Below, piece after piece: positions 1 through 11,034 of a stretch of 64,000 nt of DNA; position 1 is the stretch's first letter; each line of letters begins with the position of its first letter. The stretch comes from CAVSSX01 sp963730735. Lineage in GTDB: Bacteria; Actinomycetota; Acidimicrobiia; Acidimicrobiales; RAAP-2. The position numbers and the translations under genes are program-made. The notes beneath the pieces are model-generated. The model ran no database searches. It saw nothing but the letters and a program-made list of their open reading frames with translations, and was not told the DNA's origin. The stretch is from assembly GCA_963730735.1 (NCBI GenBank), contig CAVSSX010000007.1:930001-994000 (forward strand), in the 5' to 3' direction.

Positions 1-2
1 TC

Positions 3-356
3 CAACCGGCCGCCCCGTTGGCCGAGCTGCTGCCCCGGCTGTCCGATCCGCCGCCGGCCATCTCGGTCTCGCGCCACGAGTACTTCGCCGTCTTGGACCG
101 GCTCGAGGGGTTCCTGGTCGTGCCCGAGGCGGAGCGGGAGGCGTCGTGGCGCCGGTTCGGCTGGATCCGGTCGACCTACGACGAGGCCATCCGCGGTCTG
201 GCGGCGATCACCGAGGCCACGCCGGCCCCGTGGGCGACCGACCGGCCGGCCCTCGTCGGCCGACCTCGCCTCCTCCTCCATCGGCCGCTCACCGTGAACT
301 GGTCGATGGCCACGGCCGGCCGGCCCGACCCCAGTGAGCCGAGAGAGGTGGCGTGA
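3..356 (+). CDS. 3' end of an unknown protein (cut by window edge)
   Basis: Open frame entering from the left edge and ending at TGA 354-356, at least 117 residues. A TTG at 18 could be a start, but the frame stays open to the edge, so I read it as a truncated 3' end. The visible part is Arg/Pro-rich and soluble-looking, with no motif I recognise. The next small gene overlaps its stop by four bases (GTGA), which suggests translational coupling of the two. Function unknown. Confidence 0.5.
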   Translation, partial: QPAAPLAELLPRLSDPPPAISVSRHEYFAVLDRLEGFLVVPEAEREASWRRFGWIRSTYDEAIRGLAAITEATPAPWATDRPALVGRPRLLLHRPLTVNWSMATAGRPDPSEPREVA

Positions 357-574
357 TGGTGGCACCCGGAACTGACGCAACGAGACGCCGGAGGCATCTC
401 GCCGGCGTGAAGCGGCTGTCCAAGACCAGTGCGACGGCGGGCGTCGTGAGTTTCGCCGCCCCGTTCGTGGTCGTCGCCATCCTGACGTCCCGTCGGACGT
501 GGCCGGTGGTGGCCCGGGCGGTGGCGCGGGTCGCCTCGCTGGTCCAGGCCGAGCTCCAGGAGTGGCGACCCTGA
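353..574 (+). CDS. small basic single-span membrane protein
   Basis: A 73-residue frame that starts with GTG overlapping the upstream stop (GTGA); the next codon is ATG and could be the true start. A basic N-terminus (TRRRRHLAGVKRL) precedes one hydrophobic segment at about residues 31-45 (VVSFAAPFVVVAILT), then an Ala/Val/Arg helix. This looks like a small inner-membrane protein coupled to the gene before it. No family recognised. The four-base overlap is the best evidence that it is real. Confidence 0.5.
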   Translation: MMVAPGTDATRRRRHLAGVKRLSKTSATAGVVSFAAPFVVVAILTSRRTWPVVARAVARVASLVQAELQEWRP

Positions 575-704
575 GCCTCCAGCTCGGGGAGGTCGTCGGA
601 GCGTCCGGGCCATCGGATACCCTTCGCTACCTGGACTGCTGCGCCCCCGTGCGGAGCCGATCGGGCAGCCGAGAGCGCCCGTCGACCGAGAAAGGTCCAG
701 GCCA

Positions 705-777
705 GCCCCCGTAGCTCAGAGGATAGAGCGTCGGTTTCCTAAACCGTGCGTCGCAGGTTCGAGTCCTGCCGGGGGCG
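705..777 (+). tRNA. tRNA-Arg (anticodon CCT)
   Basis: A 73-base cloverleaf. The acceptor stem is GCCCCCG (705-711) paired with CGGGGGC (770-776), with discriminator G777. The D stem is GCTC/GAGC, the anticodon loop is TTCCTAA with CCT at 738-740, and the T-arm holds GGTTCGAGTCC. CCA is not encoded. It reads AGG codons. I looked for a second copy of its 3' end further on, as an integrated element would leave, and found none. Confidence 0.96.
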
Positions 778-1196
778 CCGCATCGGCACCGCCGGGGTTA
801 GTGATAGGGCCGTTCCAAACGTCCGCTCAGGATCCAGTTCGGGCCCCGGCGGCGCTGAGAACCACTCTGACGATCAGCAGACTAAACCCCCATTGAATTG
901 GGACTTTCGGCCCTAGTGGAATTCGGGTCGGGCTCGCACACTGGGGTTGCAGAGCAAAGGACCAGGAGGTCGTAACCCGCCTGCACGGCTCGCCCTCGGG
1001 TGACCGCTCCGACGTCGCGGTTCCGCTGCCCCGATTAGAGGACGACCCGGAGCATGGGGACTTCCGGTGGCCGCTTCGAGACTCCAGCTGGATCATCCCG
1101 GCGCCGCAGCGCCTAACGGGCCCCGGTGCGCGCGACCCGCTGCTCTGTCATCCACATGCACGAACGTCCGTCAATAGAAAGTTCAGGTACACAAAG
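778..1196. other. intergenic stretch without a supported gene
   Basis: About 420 bases between the tRNA and the surface-protein locus. Short frames on both strands lack a convincing start or protein-like composition. The one structured element I see is a DosR-type palindrome at 898-917, listed separately. The last bases before 1197 (ACACAAAG) give only a weak ribosome binding site. Confidence 0.5.
898..917. promoter_or_regulatory. DosR/DevR-type operator (box 1)
   Basis: The core GGGAC-TTTC-GGCCC (900-913) is flanked by TT and TAGT. Read on the other strand it is GGGCC-GAAA-GTCCC, almost the same 14-mer as the boxes at 8009 and 10947. It fits the established DosR box form GGGACTTNNGNCCC. The nearest plus-strand gene starts 280 bases downstream, further than usual for an activating site, so its target is unclear. 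Confidence 0.55.
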
Positions 1197-1595
1197 ATGA
1201 GACTTCACCGAAAGGGAATCGTCGCGCTTGTCGCCGTCGGGGCCGCATTGGCCATCGGCGGTGGCGCCTACGCCTTCACCGCATCGAATACCGTTCCTGC
1301 CACCACGGTCGGCGCCGGCGCCGGCGCCGTCTCGGGCTACACAGTGAGCGCTTTGCACTATGGCCTCAATCCCACGACGCCCACGAATATCGACACGCTG
1401 ACATTCACTATTAGCCCGGTCGTGCCAAGCGGAGGGTCTGGAAAGGTCGTCATCTCTGCCGCCCTCTCCACGGGCGGTCCGACCACCTACGCCTGCACCA
1501 CCGACTCCACTGGGGCCAACGTCACTTGTGCGACCACCAGCCCTCAGCTGACGGCGGCGCTCCTGACCGGCGTGACCGTCGTCGCCGCGGAATAG
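1197..1595 (+). CDS. small secreted protein, SipW-type substrate (TasA/camelysin-like)
   Basis: 132 residues. The signal peptide has a basic start (MRLHRKG) and a hydrophobic core at 8-24, ending GGGAYA, with the mature N-terminus FTASNTVPATTVG. The TAS-N-x-VPA-x-x-VG stretch recurs inside the DUF5305-like protein two genes on. The rest is Thr/Ser/Gly/Val-rich with two Cys near the C-terminus (ACTT, VTCAT), typical of a small beta-sandwich. A SipW-type signal peptidase gene follows closely, the arrangement seen for TasA and camelysin-type proteins, so I infer it is cleaved by that peptidase and stays on the cell surface. It shows no direct fibre-forming motif, and the TasA likeness rests on layout and the signal region only. 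Confidence 0.6.
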   Translation: MRLHRKGIVALVAVGAALAIGGGAYAFTASNTVPATTVGAGAGAVSGYTVSALHYGLNPTTPTNIDTLTFTISPVVPSGGSGKVVISAALSTGGPTTYACTTDSTGANVTCATTSPQLTAALLTGVTVVAAE

Positions 1596-1686
1596 CGGCC
1601 GATAGCCAGCAGCGGTCGATCCGTGACACTGCGAACGGTCGGACCAGAGCATCCCGGCGATATTGCTGAGTTCATAGGGAGCATTC

Positions 1687-2238
1687 ATGCGAACACGTCG
1701 GTGGAAGTTCGCCGCGTCCGTCCTCGCTGGAGCCGCGGCGCTGGGGCTGTGGCTCTTCTTTGCACCGACCAAGCTCGGCGGTTCGACGAACTACTCAGTA
1801 ACGGCGGGTATCAGCATGCAGCCACTCCTCGTGAAGAACGACCTGGCTCTGGTGCGCACCCAGTCCAGCTATCACGTCGGGGACATCGTGCTCTACAACA
1901 GCGCCGTCCTTCACAAGCCTGTGCTCCACCGGATCATCCTGATCCAAAATGGGAACTACTTCTTCAAGGGCGACAACAACAACTTCGTCGACCCTGGCTA
2001 TGCCACGAGAGCTGAACTGGTGGGCAAGTTGTGGTTCCACGTCCCTGACGTGGGTGCGGGCATCGGCTGGTTGGGCATCCCGTTCCACACCGCACTGCTC
2101 GGCGGGCTCGCCGCCATGATTCTCGTGCTCGTCGCTGGGAGTTCCCCCCCGCGCCGCCGACGCCGCCGACGTCACTCTCGCCTTCCTCGCTTGCTGCGTT
2201 CCAGGCCCGTCGGCACGACCTCGCGGGGGGTGAGGTAG
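1687..2238 (+). CDS. SipW-like (ER-type) signal peptidase I
   Basis: 183 residues. An N-terminal membrane anchor (about 9-25) is followed by peptidase S26 boxes: GISMQPLL carries the nucleophile Ser43, GDIVLY follows, LHRI carries His81, and GDNNN...DPG is the Asp-containing box. A His-Arg pair replaces the Lys of ordinary bacterial signal peptidase I, so the enzyme is the Ser/His ER or SipW type. A second membrane span lies at 135-150, followed by a very basic tail (RRRRRRR). GGGAG about eight bases before ATG 1687 supports the start. It lies between two proteins carrying the same TAS-x-VPA-type export signature, so these are its likely substrates. Confidence 0.85.
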   Translation: MRTRRWKFAASVLAGAAALGLWLFFAPTKLGGSTNYSVTAGISMQPLLVKNDLALVRTQSSYHVGDIVLYNSAVLHKPVLHRIILIQNGNYFFKGDNNNFVDPGYATRAELVGKLWFHVPDVGAGIGWLGIPFHTALLGGLAAMILVLVAGSSPPRRRRRRRHSRLPRLLRSRPVGTTSRGVR

Positions 2239-2240
2239 TC

Positions 2241-4403
<2,163 letters not shown>

Positions 4404-4724
4404 GCAGCCGAAGGTTCGCCGAAGCACCAACCAGAGTCGCTGTCTACATCCCAATCATCTCGTGCCGGGGGGGGGTACCCGTTGGCGGCCTGCGGAGAAA
4501 AGCGCTCGACACGACACGCCTGCGGCACATCGCCTCGGCCGGGTCATTCAGACACCATCTGGGCCACGAGCACGAGTGGAGCTACATCACCCGTCCCACT
4601 GGGTCATTGCGCCGATCTGCCAACCCTGTGGTTTGGAGCTTTCGAAGGAGCCAGATCGAAGACGCCGGAGCTTGGCGGGTCGCTTGCCGTGTCGTCGGCC
4701 GTCTACGAGGACGATTTCCAATCC
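4404..4724. other. intergenic stretch, nothing supported
   Basis: About 320 bases after the fused surface protein. Open frames here have Arg/Pro/Ser-rich shadow-like composition and no start signal. Part of it may be the decayed 5' end of the HTH gene that follows, since that frame stays open back to 4482. Confidence 0.4.
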
Positions 4725-5054
4725 ATGACGGGCGCTCGGTCTACCCAAACAGCTGATGCTTCAGCGAGGCGGAGAACGGCGAACCAGGCTCAGATCTCGG
4801 CTCAGGAGTCGTGGGAGCGAGCGCACCCTGGCGAACTCCCTGCCCCAGATTGGTATGCCCCAAAGCTCGCAGGCATCACTCTCACGCGTATCGCGATCGC
4901 GACGGGCATGTCGACATCGGCGGCCTCGAAGATTCGGGCAGGGAGGCGAGTTCCGCATCCAAGGCATTGGGAGGCACTTCTCGGCTGGTTGACGGTGACT
5001 TCGCCAGCGGTCAACCTCCCGATTAGGCCGGAGGGTCAACCTCCCGGTTCCTAG
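4725..5054 (+). CDS. small HTH protein with VPHPRHW C-terminal motif (possibly 5'-truncated)
   Basis: 109 residues from ATG 4725; the frame is open upstream to 4482. The conserved part is WERAHPGELPAPDWYAPKL followed by LTRIAIATGMSTSAASKIRAG and then RRVPHPRHWEALL. I recognise this as the C-terminal DNA-binding helix-turn-helix of a larger actinobacterial family that normally has an N-terminal Cys zinc finger. Here the upstream part lacks the expected paired CxxC motifs, so this may be a remnant of a longer gene. The family's role is not clear to me. It converges on the minus-strand zinc-ribbon gene with a 32-base overlap. Confidence 0.5.
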   Translation: MTGARSTQTADASARRRTANQAQISAQESWERAHPGELPAPDWYAPKLAGITLTRIAIATGMSTSAASKIRAGRRVPHPRHWEALLGWLTVTSPAVNLPIRPEGQPPGS

Positions 5055-5271
5055 CTGCCTGCGCTTCGCCGGTCGGATGTGTAACTACCGGATAGACGTA
5101 CGTGACGATGGCATCGCAGCTGACGCAGTGGAGAGCGATCGCAGGCGACTCGGAATCGTGATGGTGCGGCGCCGGTCGGAGCCGGTCGAGATTTGGAACC
5201 GATGCCTGGATAGCCCCGCACTCGGGGCACACTGGCGGTACCTGTGGCCGATCTGGCAGCTCGATGGGCAC
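5023..5271 (-). CDS. small zinc-ribbon protein
   Basis: 82 residues from GTG 5271. Two Cys pairs, CPECG (about 15-18) and CVSCD (about 49-52), about 30 residues apart, make a zinc ribbon. HHH lies between them, and the tail is TYVYPVVTHPTGE. It starts ten bases after the stop of the coiled-coil gene 5282-5620 on the same strand, so the two are probably co-transcribed. The protein is too small to be an enzyme. A DNA- or protein-binding role is a guess. Confidence 0.55.
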   Translation of the reverse strand: MPIELPDRPQVPPVCPECGAIQASVPNLDRLRPAPHHHDSESPAIALHCVSCDAIVTYVYPVVTHPTGEAQAARNREVDPPA

Positions 5272-5281
5272 GTGGCCGGCC

Positions 5282-5620
5282 CTACGCCGAATGGCCGCGC
5301 TGCAGGATTGCCTCGGCTTCGTTGTAGGTACGGCGGAGATCCAGGAGTAATTGATCCAGGCCCTGTCGAACGTCGGCTAGATCGTCGGCCGTGTCGTGCC
5401 GGGCATTGGTCAGACGCGAGCGAATCGCCACATCGACGTTCCCGAGGACGTCGAGATGCATACGCAGGTCGTCGCGGAGATCCCGCGTGGCTAGATCGAC
5501 CTGTTCTTTCATTTCGTCAATGAGCGCCCTCCACTCATCGAGTACCGAGTCCAGCCAGGTTTCGGTGTCGTGACTAGTCCCTCCTGTTGAGTTGTTCGTA
5601 GTGGTCTCGCTGAGTGGCAT
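5282..5620 (-). CDS. small coiled-coil hypothetical protein
   Basis: 112 residues from ATG 5620. TTG 5626 and ATG 5623 are alternative starts; AGGAG ending at 5627 gives the best spacing to 5620. After a Thr/Ser/Asn-rich N-tail the protein is almost wholly helical and charged, with heptad-like Leu/Val/Ile spacing (WLDSVLDEWRALIDEMKEQ, then DDLADVRQGLDQLLLDLRR). No catalytic motif or membrane span is visible. It is upstream of, and likely in an operon with, the zinc-ribbon protein. Function unknown. Confidence 0.6.
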   Translation of the reverse strand: MPLSETTTNNSTGGTSHDTETWLDSVLDEWRALIDEMKEQVDLATRDLRDDLRMHLDVLGNVDVAIRSRLTNARHDTADDLADVRQGLDQLLLDLRRTYNEAEAILQRGHSA

Positions 5621-5781
5621 CATCAACTCCTGGTTGGGTATGTAGCAACACTGTCCTCGTTGATCTCATCTGGCCAGAGTCGAAGGGCCCAAGAAGGGGA
5701 GATATCCCAGTGCGCGGGTCTGTGGGACTCATGCACAGCAAGGCGGATATCGACGTGCGGTCACTGAAGTGTCCGGTCCCG
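5621..5781. other. intergenic promoter region, minus-strand genes
   Basis: 160 bases between the 5' end of the coiled-coil gene and the 3' end of the next minus-strand gene. It holds the AGGAG for the former. I see no clear promoter boxes or hairpin. Confidence 0.3.
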
Positions 5782-6027
5782 TCACCATTGCTCAGGATGG
5801 TCGACCCAGGATTCGTCCGTGTCGACGTCCCAATCGAGTGTGAAGCGAATCGACCCAGGTCTTTGCCCTGTGGTCGCCGAAAGCTGCTCTACGACGACGT
5901 TGCTCGCAGCCTCTTTCGATGAGACTCGGACCTCGAGGCCTGGGTAGTCGGAGAACGTTAGGAAGTAACCCTGTTGGTCCCTCTCGCCTCGGACCGCGTG
6001 CTCAGGTGGATAGTGAATCGCGAGCAT
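5782..6027 (-). CDS. hypothetical protein, 81 residues
   Basis: Minus-strand frame from ATG 6027. The sequence reads like a folded alpha/beta mini-domain (GYFLTFSDYPGLEVRVSSKEA, then an amphipathic helix, then IRFTLDWDVDTDESW). The wording FSDYPGLEVRVSSKEAASN recalls HicB-type antitoxin folds, which carry a partly degraded RNase H-like sheet, but the likeness is weak and no HicA partner is adjacent. No strong Shine-Dalgarno. Function unknown. Confidence 0.45.
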   Translation of the reverse strand: MLAIHYPPEHAVRGERDQQGYFLTFSDYPGLEVRVSSKEAASNVVVEQLSATTGQRPGSIRFTLDWDVDTDESWVDHPEQW

Positions 6028-6093
6028 CAGTGTCCGCCGAGGTGCGAAAAGTGAGGAGACATCAGCGAGGTCTGGGACCGTCCGAGCGGCGCC

Positions 6094-6780
6094 CTAACCC
6101 CCTTCGCCGCCCACGCCATGGGCCGCAGCCACCCGCTGGGCGTTCCGACTTCGCCGGACGGCGTCGAGTCTCTTGCCGGTCACTTTGGCAACCCTGAGAC
6201 GAAAGTACGTAGCGCGCTCACCTCCCGCCCAAGGTTCGACGCCAAGCCGCTCGACTTCGCGGATCTCCACGGGAGCGCGAATGGGCAGGACCGTCCCGGT
6301 GACCATCACGCTCCAGCCTTCTCGCATGGCATCGTCGATCCGGTCGATTTCGAAGCTCACCGGCTCGTCTGAGGTGATCGCACTGACCTCTCCATCGTCC
6401 GAGGATCGGAAGATGACGTCGCCGCCCGACATCTTGAAGTTGACCGGAAGGGCCACCGGTCGCCCGGCCGATCGAAAGACGACTCTTCCGACACCCCCTC
6501 CCGCCAAGTGCCCTTGGCACTCCTTCTCGTCGATACTGACCAGGTGCGGATCGAGTGCCGCTTCGGATCGACCGTGGGCGCGGCCATGTTCTCCGCCGAG
6601 GAGATCTGAGACGGACATGTCGAGTGCCCCGGCTATCCGCAGGAGCGTCGAAGGGGTCGGCTCCGCTAGGGGAGTCTGCTCTAGGTAGTCGAGGTAACCG
6701 GCGGCCACCCCAGCCCGCTCTGCGACTTGGGCGACGGTGAGGTTGAGTTCGTCTTGTCGCTCGGCGATTCGTCGGCCCAC
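6094..6780 (-). CDS. XRE HTH domain fused to pyridoxamine-5'-phosphate-oxidase-like domain
   Basis: 228 residues from GTG 6780. Residues 1-62 are an XRE/Cro helix-turn-helix (LTVAQVAERAGVAAGYLDYLE, then TPSTLLRIAGALDMSVSDLLGG). Residues about 75-210 are a PPOX-like split barrel (GVGRVVFRSAGRPVALPVNF, GWSVMVTGTVLPI). PPOX-like domains bind FMN, F420 or heme; the fusion suggests a flavin- or redox-sensing regulator rather than an enzyme. I see no upstream in-frame ATG. It lies by itself between short hypotheticals and the alcohol dehydrogenase. A stand-alone PPOX protein, part of the likely DosR-controlled pair, is at 8083. Confidence 0.8.
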   Translation of the reverse strand: MGRRIAERQDELNLTVAQVAERAGVAAGYLDYLEQTPLAEPTPSTLLRIAGALDMSVSDLLGGEHGRAHGRSEAALDPHLVSIDEKECQGHLAGGGVGRVVFRSAGRPVALPVNFKMSGGDVIFRSSDDGEVSAITSDEPVSFEIDRIDDAMREGWSVMVTGTVLPIRAPVEIREVERLGVEPWAGGERATYFRLRVAKVTGKRLDAVRRSRNAQRVAAAHGVGGEGG

Positions 6781-6883
6781 GTCGCCGGCCTCGCTGCGGT
6801 CATCTGACCTGGGTCATCATCGCTCCGCGCCATTGCGATCCGGACTCGCGACGCATGCTCGGCTCAGGGTCGAACGAGCGTGC

Positions 6884-7930
6884 TCAGGATGCACGGGTAA
6901 GTACCACTTTGAGAGCGCCGGTCTCCGCCGCATCGGAGAACACGTCGTAGGCCTTGATGAACTCGTCGAAGTTGAAGTGATGGGTGGCAAAACGGGCCGC
7001 CTTCAGTTGTCCGGTCGCCATGAGGCGACTGAGCGTCGGGGTTGAGTAAGTGTCGACGAGACCGGTCGTGATCGTCACGTCTCGGGTCCAGAGGGTCTCA
7101 AGGTGGAGAGTGGCGGGTTTGCCGTGGACACCGATGTTGGCCACATGGCCTCCGGGCCGGACGAGCTCGGTGGCAAGTTCGAAAGTTGCCGGCGTGCCGA
7201 CGGCTTCGATGGCCACGTCGGCCCCGAGCCCATCCGTGAGTTCCTTGATGATCGAGCCGGGATCTTCCCTGCTGTTGTTGATCGTGACATCGGCCCCGAA
7301 TTGCTTGGCTGCCTCGAGCCTGGAATCCGCCAGGTCGATGGCAATGATGTGGCTGGGACTGAAGAGCGACGCCCCCGTGATGGCGGAGAGACCGATGGGC
7401 CCAGCCCCGACGATGGCCACGACGTCGCCAGGAGACACGCCGCCGTTGAGGACCCCGACCTCGTAGGCCGTCGGAAGGATGTCGGCCAGCATGAGGAACT
7501 CGTCATCAGAGATACCCACAGGGACCGGGTAAGCGGACGTGTCGACAAAGGGCACTCGCACCTTCTCGGCTTGGGTCCCGTCAATGTTGTGACCGAGAAT
7601 CCACCCTCCGCCGTCCAGGCATTGCCCGAATCGACCCTCACGGCAGAACCGGCATTTGCCACAGGCCGAGATGCACGACACGAGGATCCGGTCCCCAACC
7701 TTGAAGTTGCGCACTGCGCCGCCAACCTCTTCGACGGTACCGACGGCTTCATGACCGAGGATCCGACCAGGCGTCACTTCGGGGAGGTCGCCCTTGAGGA
7801 TGTGCAGATCGCTCCCACAGATGGTGGTTGTGTCGACCACAACGATGGCATCGGTGGGGTCGATGACGTTGGGATCAGGCACCTGGTCCCAACTCTTCTC
7901 GTTGGGCCCGTGGTAAACGAGTGCTCTCAT
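6884..7930 (-). CDS. zinc-dependent alcohol dehydrogenase (MDR family)
   Basis: 348 residues, typical length. Catalytic zinc site: Cys38 (TTICGSDLH), His60-Glu61 (LGHEAVG). Structural zinc Cys set: Cys90, 93, 96 and 104 (CGKCRFC...GQC). NAD(P)-binding Rossmann glycine motif: VAIVGAGPIGLS. It oxidises or reduces an unknown alcohol/aldehyde; the sequence resembles formaldehyde dehydrogenase/threonine dehydrogenase-like members. The start ATG 7930 faces the PPOX gene at 8083, and the DosR-type box at 8009-8022 lies about 85 bases upstream, so control by the DevR-like regulator at 12275 is likely. Confidence 0.9.
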   Translation of the reverse strand: MRALVYHGPNEKSWDQVPDPNVIDPTDAIVVVDTTTICGSDLHILKGDLPEVTPGRILGHEAVGTVEEVGGAVRNFKVGDRILVSCISACGKCRFCREGRFGQCLDGGGWILGHNIDGTQAEKVRVPFVDTSAYPVPVGISDDEFLMLADILPTAYEVGVLNGGVSPGDVVAIVGAGPIGLSAITGASLFSPSHIIAIDLADSRLEAAKQFGADVTINNSREDPGSIIKELTDGLGADVAIEAVGTPATFELATELVRPGGHVANIGVHGKPATLHLETLWTRDVTITTGLVDTYSTPTLSRLMATGQLKAARFATHHFNFDEFIKAYDVFSDAAETGALKVVLTRAS

Positions 7931-8008
7931 GGTGGGACTCCTTGTTTTGCTATGAGGTCAGTTCTGTTGGGCTCCTCCCACTGTGGGCTCAGCGACAACA
8001 GGCCGGTA

Positions 8009-8022
8009 GGGCCAAACGTCCC
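8009..8022. promoter_or_regulatory. DosR/DevR-type operator (box 2)
   Basis: GGGCC-AAAC-GTCCC lies in the divergent promoter region between the alcohol dehydrogenase (start 7930) and the PPOX protein (start 8083). It is a one-base variant of the established GGGAC-N4-GTCCC palindrome and nearly identical to the boxes at 898 and 10947. A weaker half-match (ATGTC-CAAT-GGCCC, 8034-8047) lies 25 bases away; tandem boxes are common in DosR promoters. Confidence 0.68.
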
Positions 8023-8082
8023 GGTCTCGGAACATGTCCAATGGCCCTGGTGCCCGGTGCCGAACGGCACCAAGGTGAGGGC

Positions 8083-8526
8083 ATGTGGATCGATGCCAAA
8101 GGATCGACCGTGCTCGTCGGGCCCGAGTGCCAACGCCTCTTGGCCGTTGCGGCCAAGGCCGGGAAGGTAGGCCGGCTCGCCGTGTCGACGGACCAGGCCC
8201 CGATGATTGTCCCGGTGAACTTCTCCGTCCACGACGGGTTGCTCATGGTCCGGATGGGAACTGGGGCCATGGCCCGGGCAGTTGACGGTCGACTCGTGGC
8301 CTTCGAGGTCGACGACGTCGACCGTGAGCGTGGGAGCGCCTGGAGCGTGGTGGCTCGAGGCCTGGCCACGCTGCACGAGGCTCCGAACGCCGACGAGGTG
8401 GCGTGGGGACCTCTGCCCCTCGTTCCCGAGCCCGGTGCCATGGTGCTGATCGTGCGACCAGACGTGCTGACCGGTCGCCGGTTCGCTCTTCGGCCCGGTC
8501 CCGATGCTCCGGCGACCCCGGTGGCT

Positions 8527-8535
<9 letters not shown>
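8083..8535 (+). CDS. pyridoxamine-5'-phosphate-oxidase-like protein
   Basis: 150 residues from ATG 8083, chosen because AAGGTGAGG lies just before it; the frame itself is open earlier. It has the PPOX-like split-barrel pattern, with CQRLLAVAAKAGKVGRLAV then APMIVPVNFSVHDGLLMVR, and ends with a Pro/Gly tail. It is probably a flavin- or F420-binding protein of the type found in DosR regulons. It is divergent from the alcohol dehydrogenase across DosR box 2, about 65 bases from its start. Its stop overlaps the 3' end of the convergent deacetylase-like gene by nine bases. Confidence 0.82.
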
Positions 8536-9542
<1,007 letters not shown>

Positions 9543-9549
<7 letters not shown>

Positions 9550-10190
9550 GGGCCGATGGAAGGGACCGTGATCGGACCGGTCCGACGGACCGGTGGCGTG
9601 TCGATGGGGAATCGGATGCTCACGACGCCGTACTCCGTCGCCCGGGTCACCGGGTAGCCCGACGTCGAGAACACGTGCAGCATGTCCCGATTCTCTATCA
9701 GCGTGATCGCCGTGAAGACCATGATCCCCTGTCGCCGAGCTGCGCCGGCGAGCCGCTGGAGCAGCTCCGGGGCGAGCCCGTAATGTTGGAAGTCATCCGC
9801 CACGACGAAGGCCACCTCGGCCTCGTCGGTGCCCGGCGTGCGGTCGTAGCGCCCGACGGCAACCAGCCGTTGACCGTCTTCGACCACCAGAGCGAGGCGG
9901 TCGATGCCGTCCACGCGAGTGAAGCGCTCGATCTCTTGGGCGGAGAGCTCGGGATGCTCCGAGAAGAACCGTCGGTACACCGAACGCGAGGAGAGGGCAC
10001 GGTGGAAGGCGGCCAGCCCAGGCCCGTCGTCTGGTCGGATATGACGGATCACGAGACCACGATCGATCGCTCTCAAGGCCGCGGATGTGGGTATGGCCAC
10101 CGCTCCCGAGCTAGCTACGACTCGCCCGCTCGACGCCAGCGTGGGCCCCAGGACCGATCGGTCCCGAGGCCCACCACCCGTCACACTCAT
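9543..10190 (-). CDS. GNAT-family N-acetyltransferase
   Basis: 215 residues. After an about 45-residue Ser/Ala-rich extension the GNAT fold starts at IRHIRPDD. Motif A lies around VAFVVADDFQHYGLAPELLQRL, where the family acetyl-CoA loop Q/RxxGxG/A appears as QHYGLA. Motif B is at MLHVFSTSGYP. Relatives with the sequence SVYRRFFSEHPELS occur as stand-alone or fused protein-lysine acetyltransferases in actinobacteria. It is placed between DoxX and the deacetylase-like gene in one likely operon, whose promoter region carries DosR box 3. Pairing with a deacetylase suggests reversible acetylation; the target is unknown. Confidence 0.85.
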
Positions 10191-10205
10191 TGAGCGAGGA
10201 TTCGC

Positions 10206-10865
10206 TTAATGGACCGGTAGCGCACCGGTGGGCACCCTGGGCGCTGCGCCCCGTCGCCCCTCGGCACGGTGAAACAGCTGGCGAACCATGGGCACTGCGT
10301 ACCGGTCGGCTCCGAAGTAGCCGGCGTTGCGCCATGCCAGGATCAGGAACAGAGCCACCAGGGCATAGGCCGGGTTGACGCCGGCGGAGCCCGTGAACAT
10401 GTAGATCATGTTCATGCCCAGCCCGACCACCGCGGCCGCACCGGTGAAGAGTCCCAGGATCAGCAGCACGCCGACGGCTACCTCGCTCAGCGCGATGGCC
10501 TTGGCGATCCACGAGGAGTTCGGCACGACGAAGTTGTGCAGGAATCCGGCCCACCATCCGTAGGAGGCACCGCCCTTACCGGTGGCCGATCCGGTGATGC
10601 CGGCCATGGCGAACCCCTTGACGGCCGCCCCGCCGCCGTTCCAGAACGCCGCGTTCTCACTGCCCCACAGTTTCTGGTAGCCGGCGTTCAGCCACTCGTA
10701 GCCGAGCCACAGTCGGGCGACGAGCCACAACACCCCGGCCGCCTTAGATCGAAAGAGCCAATCGCTGAATTTGAGGTTGCCGCTCGGTGACTCGAAGATG
10801 CCGACCGGGTGCTCCTCGGAGCCACCGCCCAGGGCAACGTTGCCTCGCAACCATGCGATGTCCAT
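10206..10865 (-). CDS. DoxX-family membrane protein
   Basis: 219 residues with about four membrane spans: LLWLVARLWLGYEW-type helix near 45-60, then after a long loop two helices around 120-170 and a last one near 175-190. The pattern WLGYEWLNAGYQK and the later GLFTGAAAVVGLGMNMIYMFTG are typical of DoxX/DoxD (small subunit of thiosulfate:quinone oxidoreductase) relatives; in actinobacteria such proteins form membrane oxidoreductase complexes. It is first gene of a probable operon with GNAT and the deacetylase-like enzyme; the DosR-type box at 10947-10960 sits about 85 bases upstream. Confidence 0.87.
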   Translation of the reverse strand: MDIAWLRGNVALGGGSEEHPVGIFESPSGNLKFSDWLFRSKAAGVLWLVARLWLGYEWLNAGYQKLWGSENAAFWNGGGAAVKGFAMAGITGSATGKGGASYGWWAGFLHNFVVPNSSWIAKAIALSEVAVGVLLILGLFTGAAAVVGLGMNMIYMFTGSAGVNPAYALVALFLILAWRNAGYFGADRYAVPMVRQLFHRAEGRRGAAPRVPTGALPVH

Positions 10866-10946
10866 GTCGTGTCCTCTTTTTCACACGGTCCTCGCGGTGC
10901 GATGACCTCACCCCTTCACCTTGACGCTTTCGCGGGGAGTCGGGCA

Positions 10947-10960
10947 GGGCCAAAGGTCCC
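10947..10960. promoter_or_regulatory. DosR/DevR-type operator (box 3)
   Basis: GGGCC-AAAG-GTCCC lies 82-95 bases upstream of the DoxX start codon. It differs by one spacer base from box 2. The neighbouring gene on the other side is the 3' end of the broken kinase, so DoxX is the only promoter it can serve on the minus strand. Confidence 0.68.
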
Positions 10961-11034
10961 GACCTGGGTGGGCGCTCCGTTCGCCGGGAAGACGCCGGGC
11001 GGCGCCCGGGATCGGGACGTCGCGCGGCGAAGAG

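Noticed and set aside
705..777. tRNA-Arg as an integration site
   Set aside because: No duplicate of the tRNA 3' end and no integrase found in the window.
827..1096. 89-codon minus-strand frame around DosR box 1
   Set aside because: Low-complexity Ser/Arg composition, no start signal; the box would lie inside it.
4725..5054. Transposase remnant
   Set aside because: The HTH with VPHPRHW is recognisable, but no catalytic domain, inverted repeats or target duplication are visible.
5782..6027. HicB-type antitoxin
   Set aside because: Only a loose likeness in one strand; no HicA toxin gene on either side.
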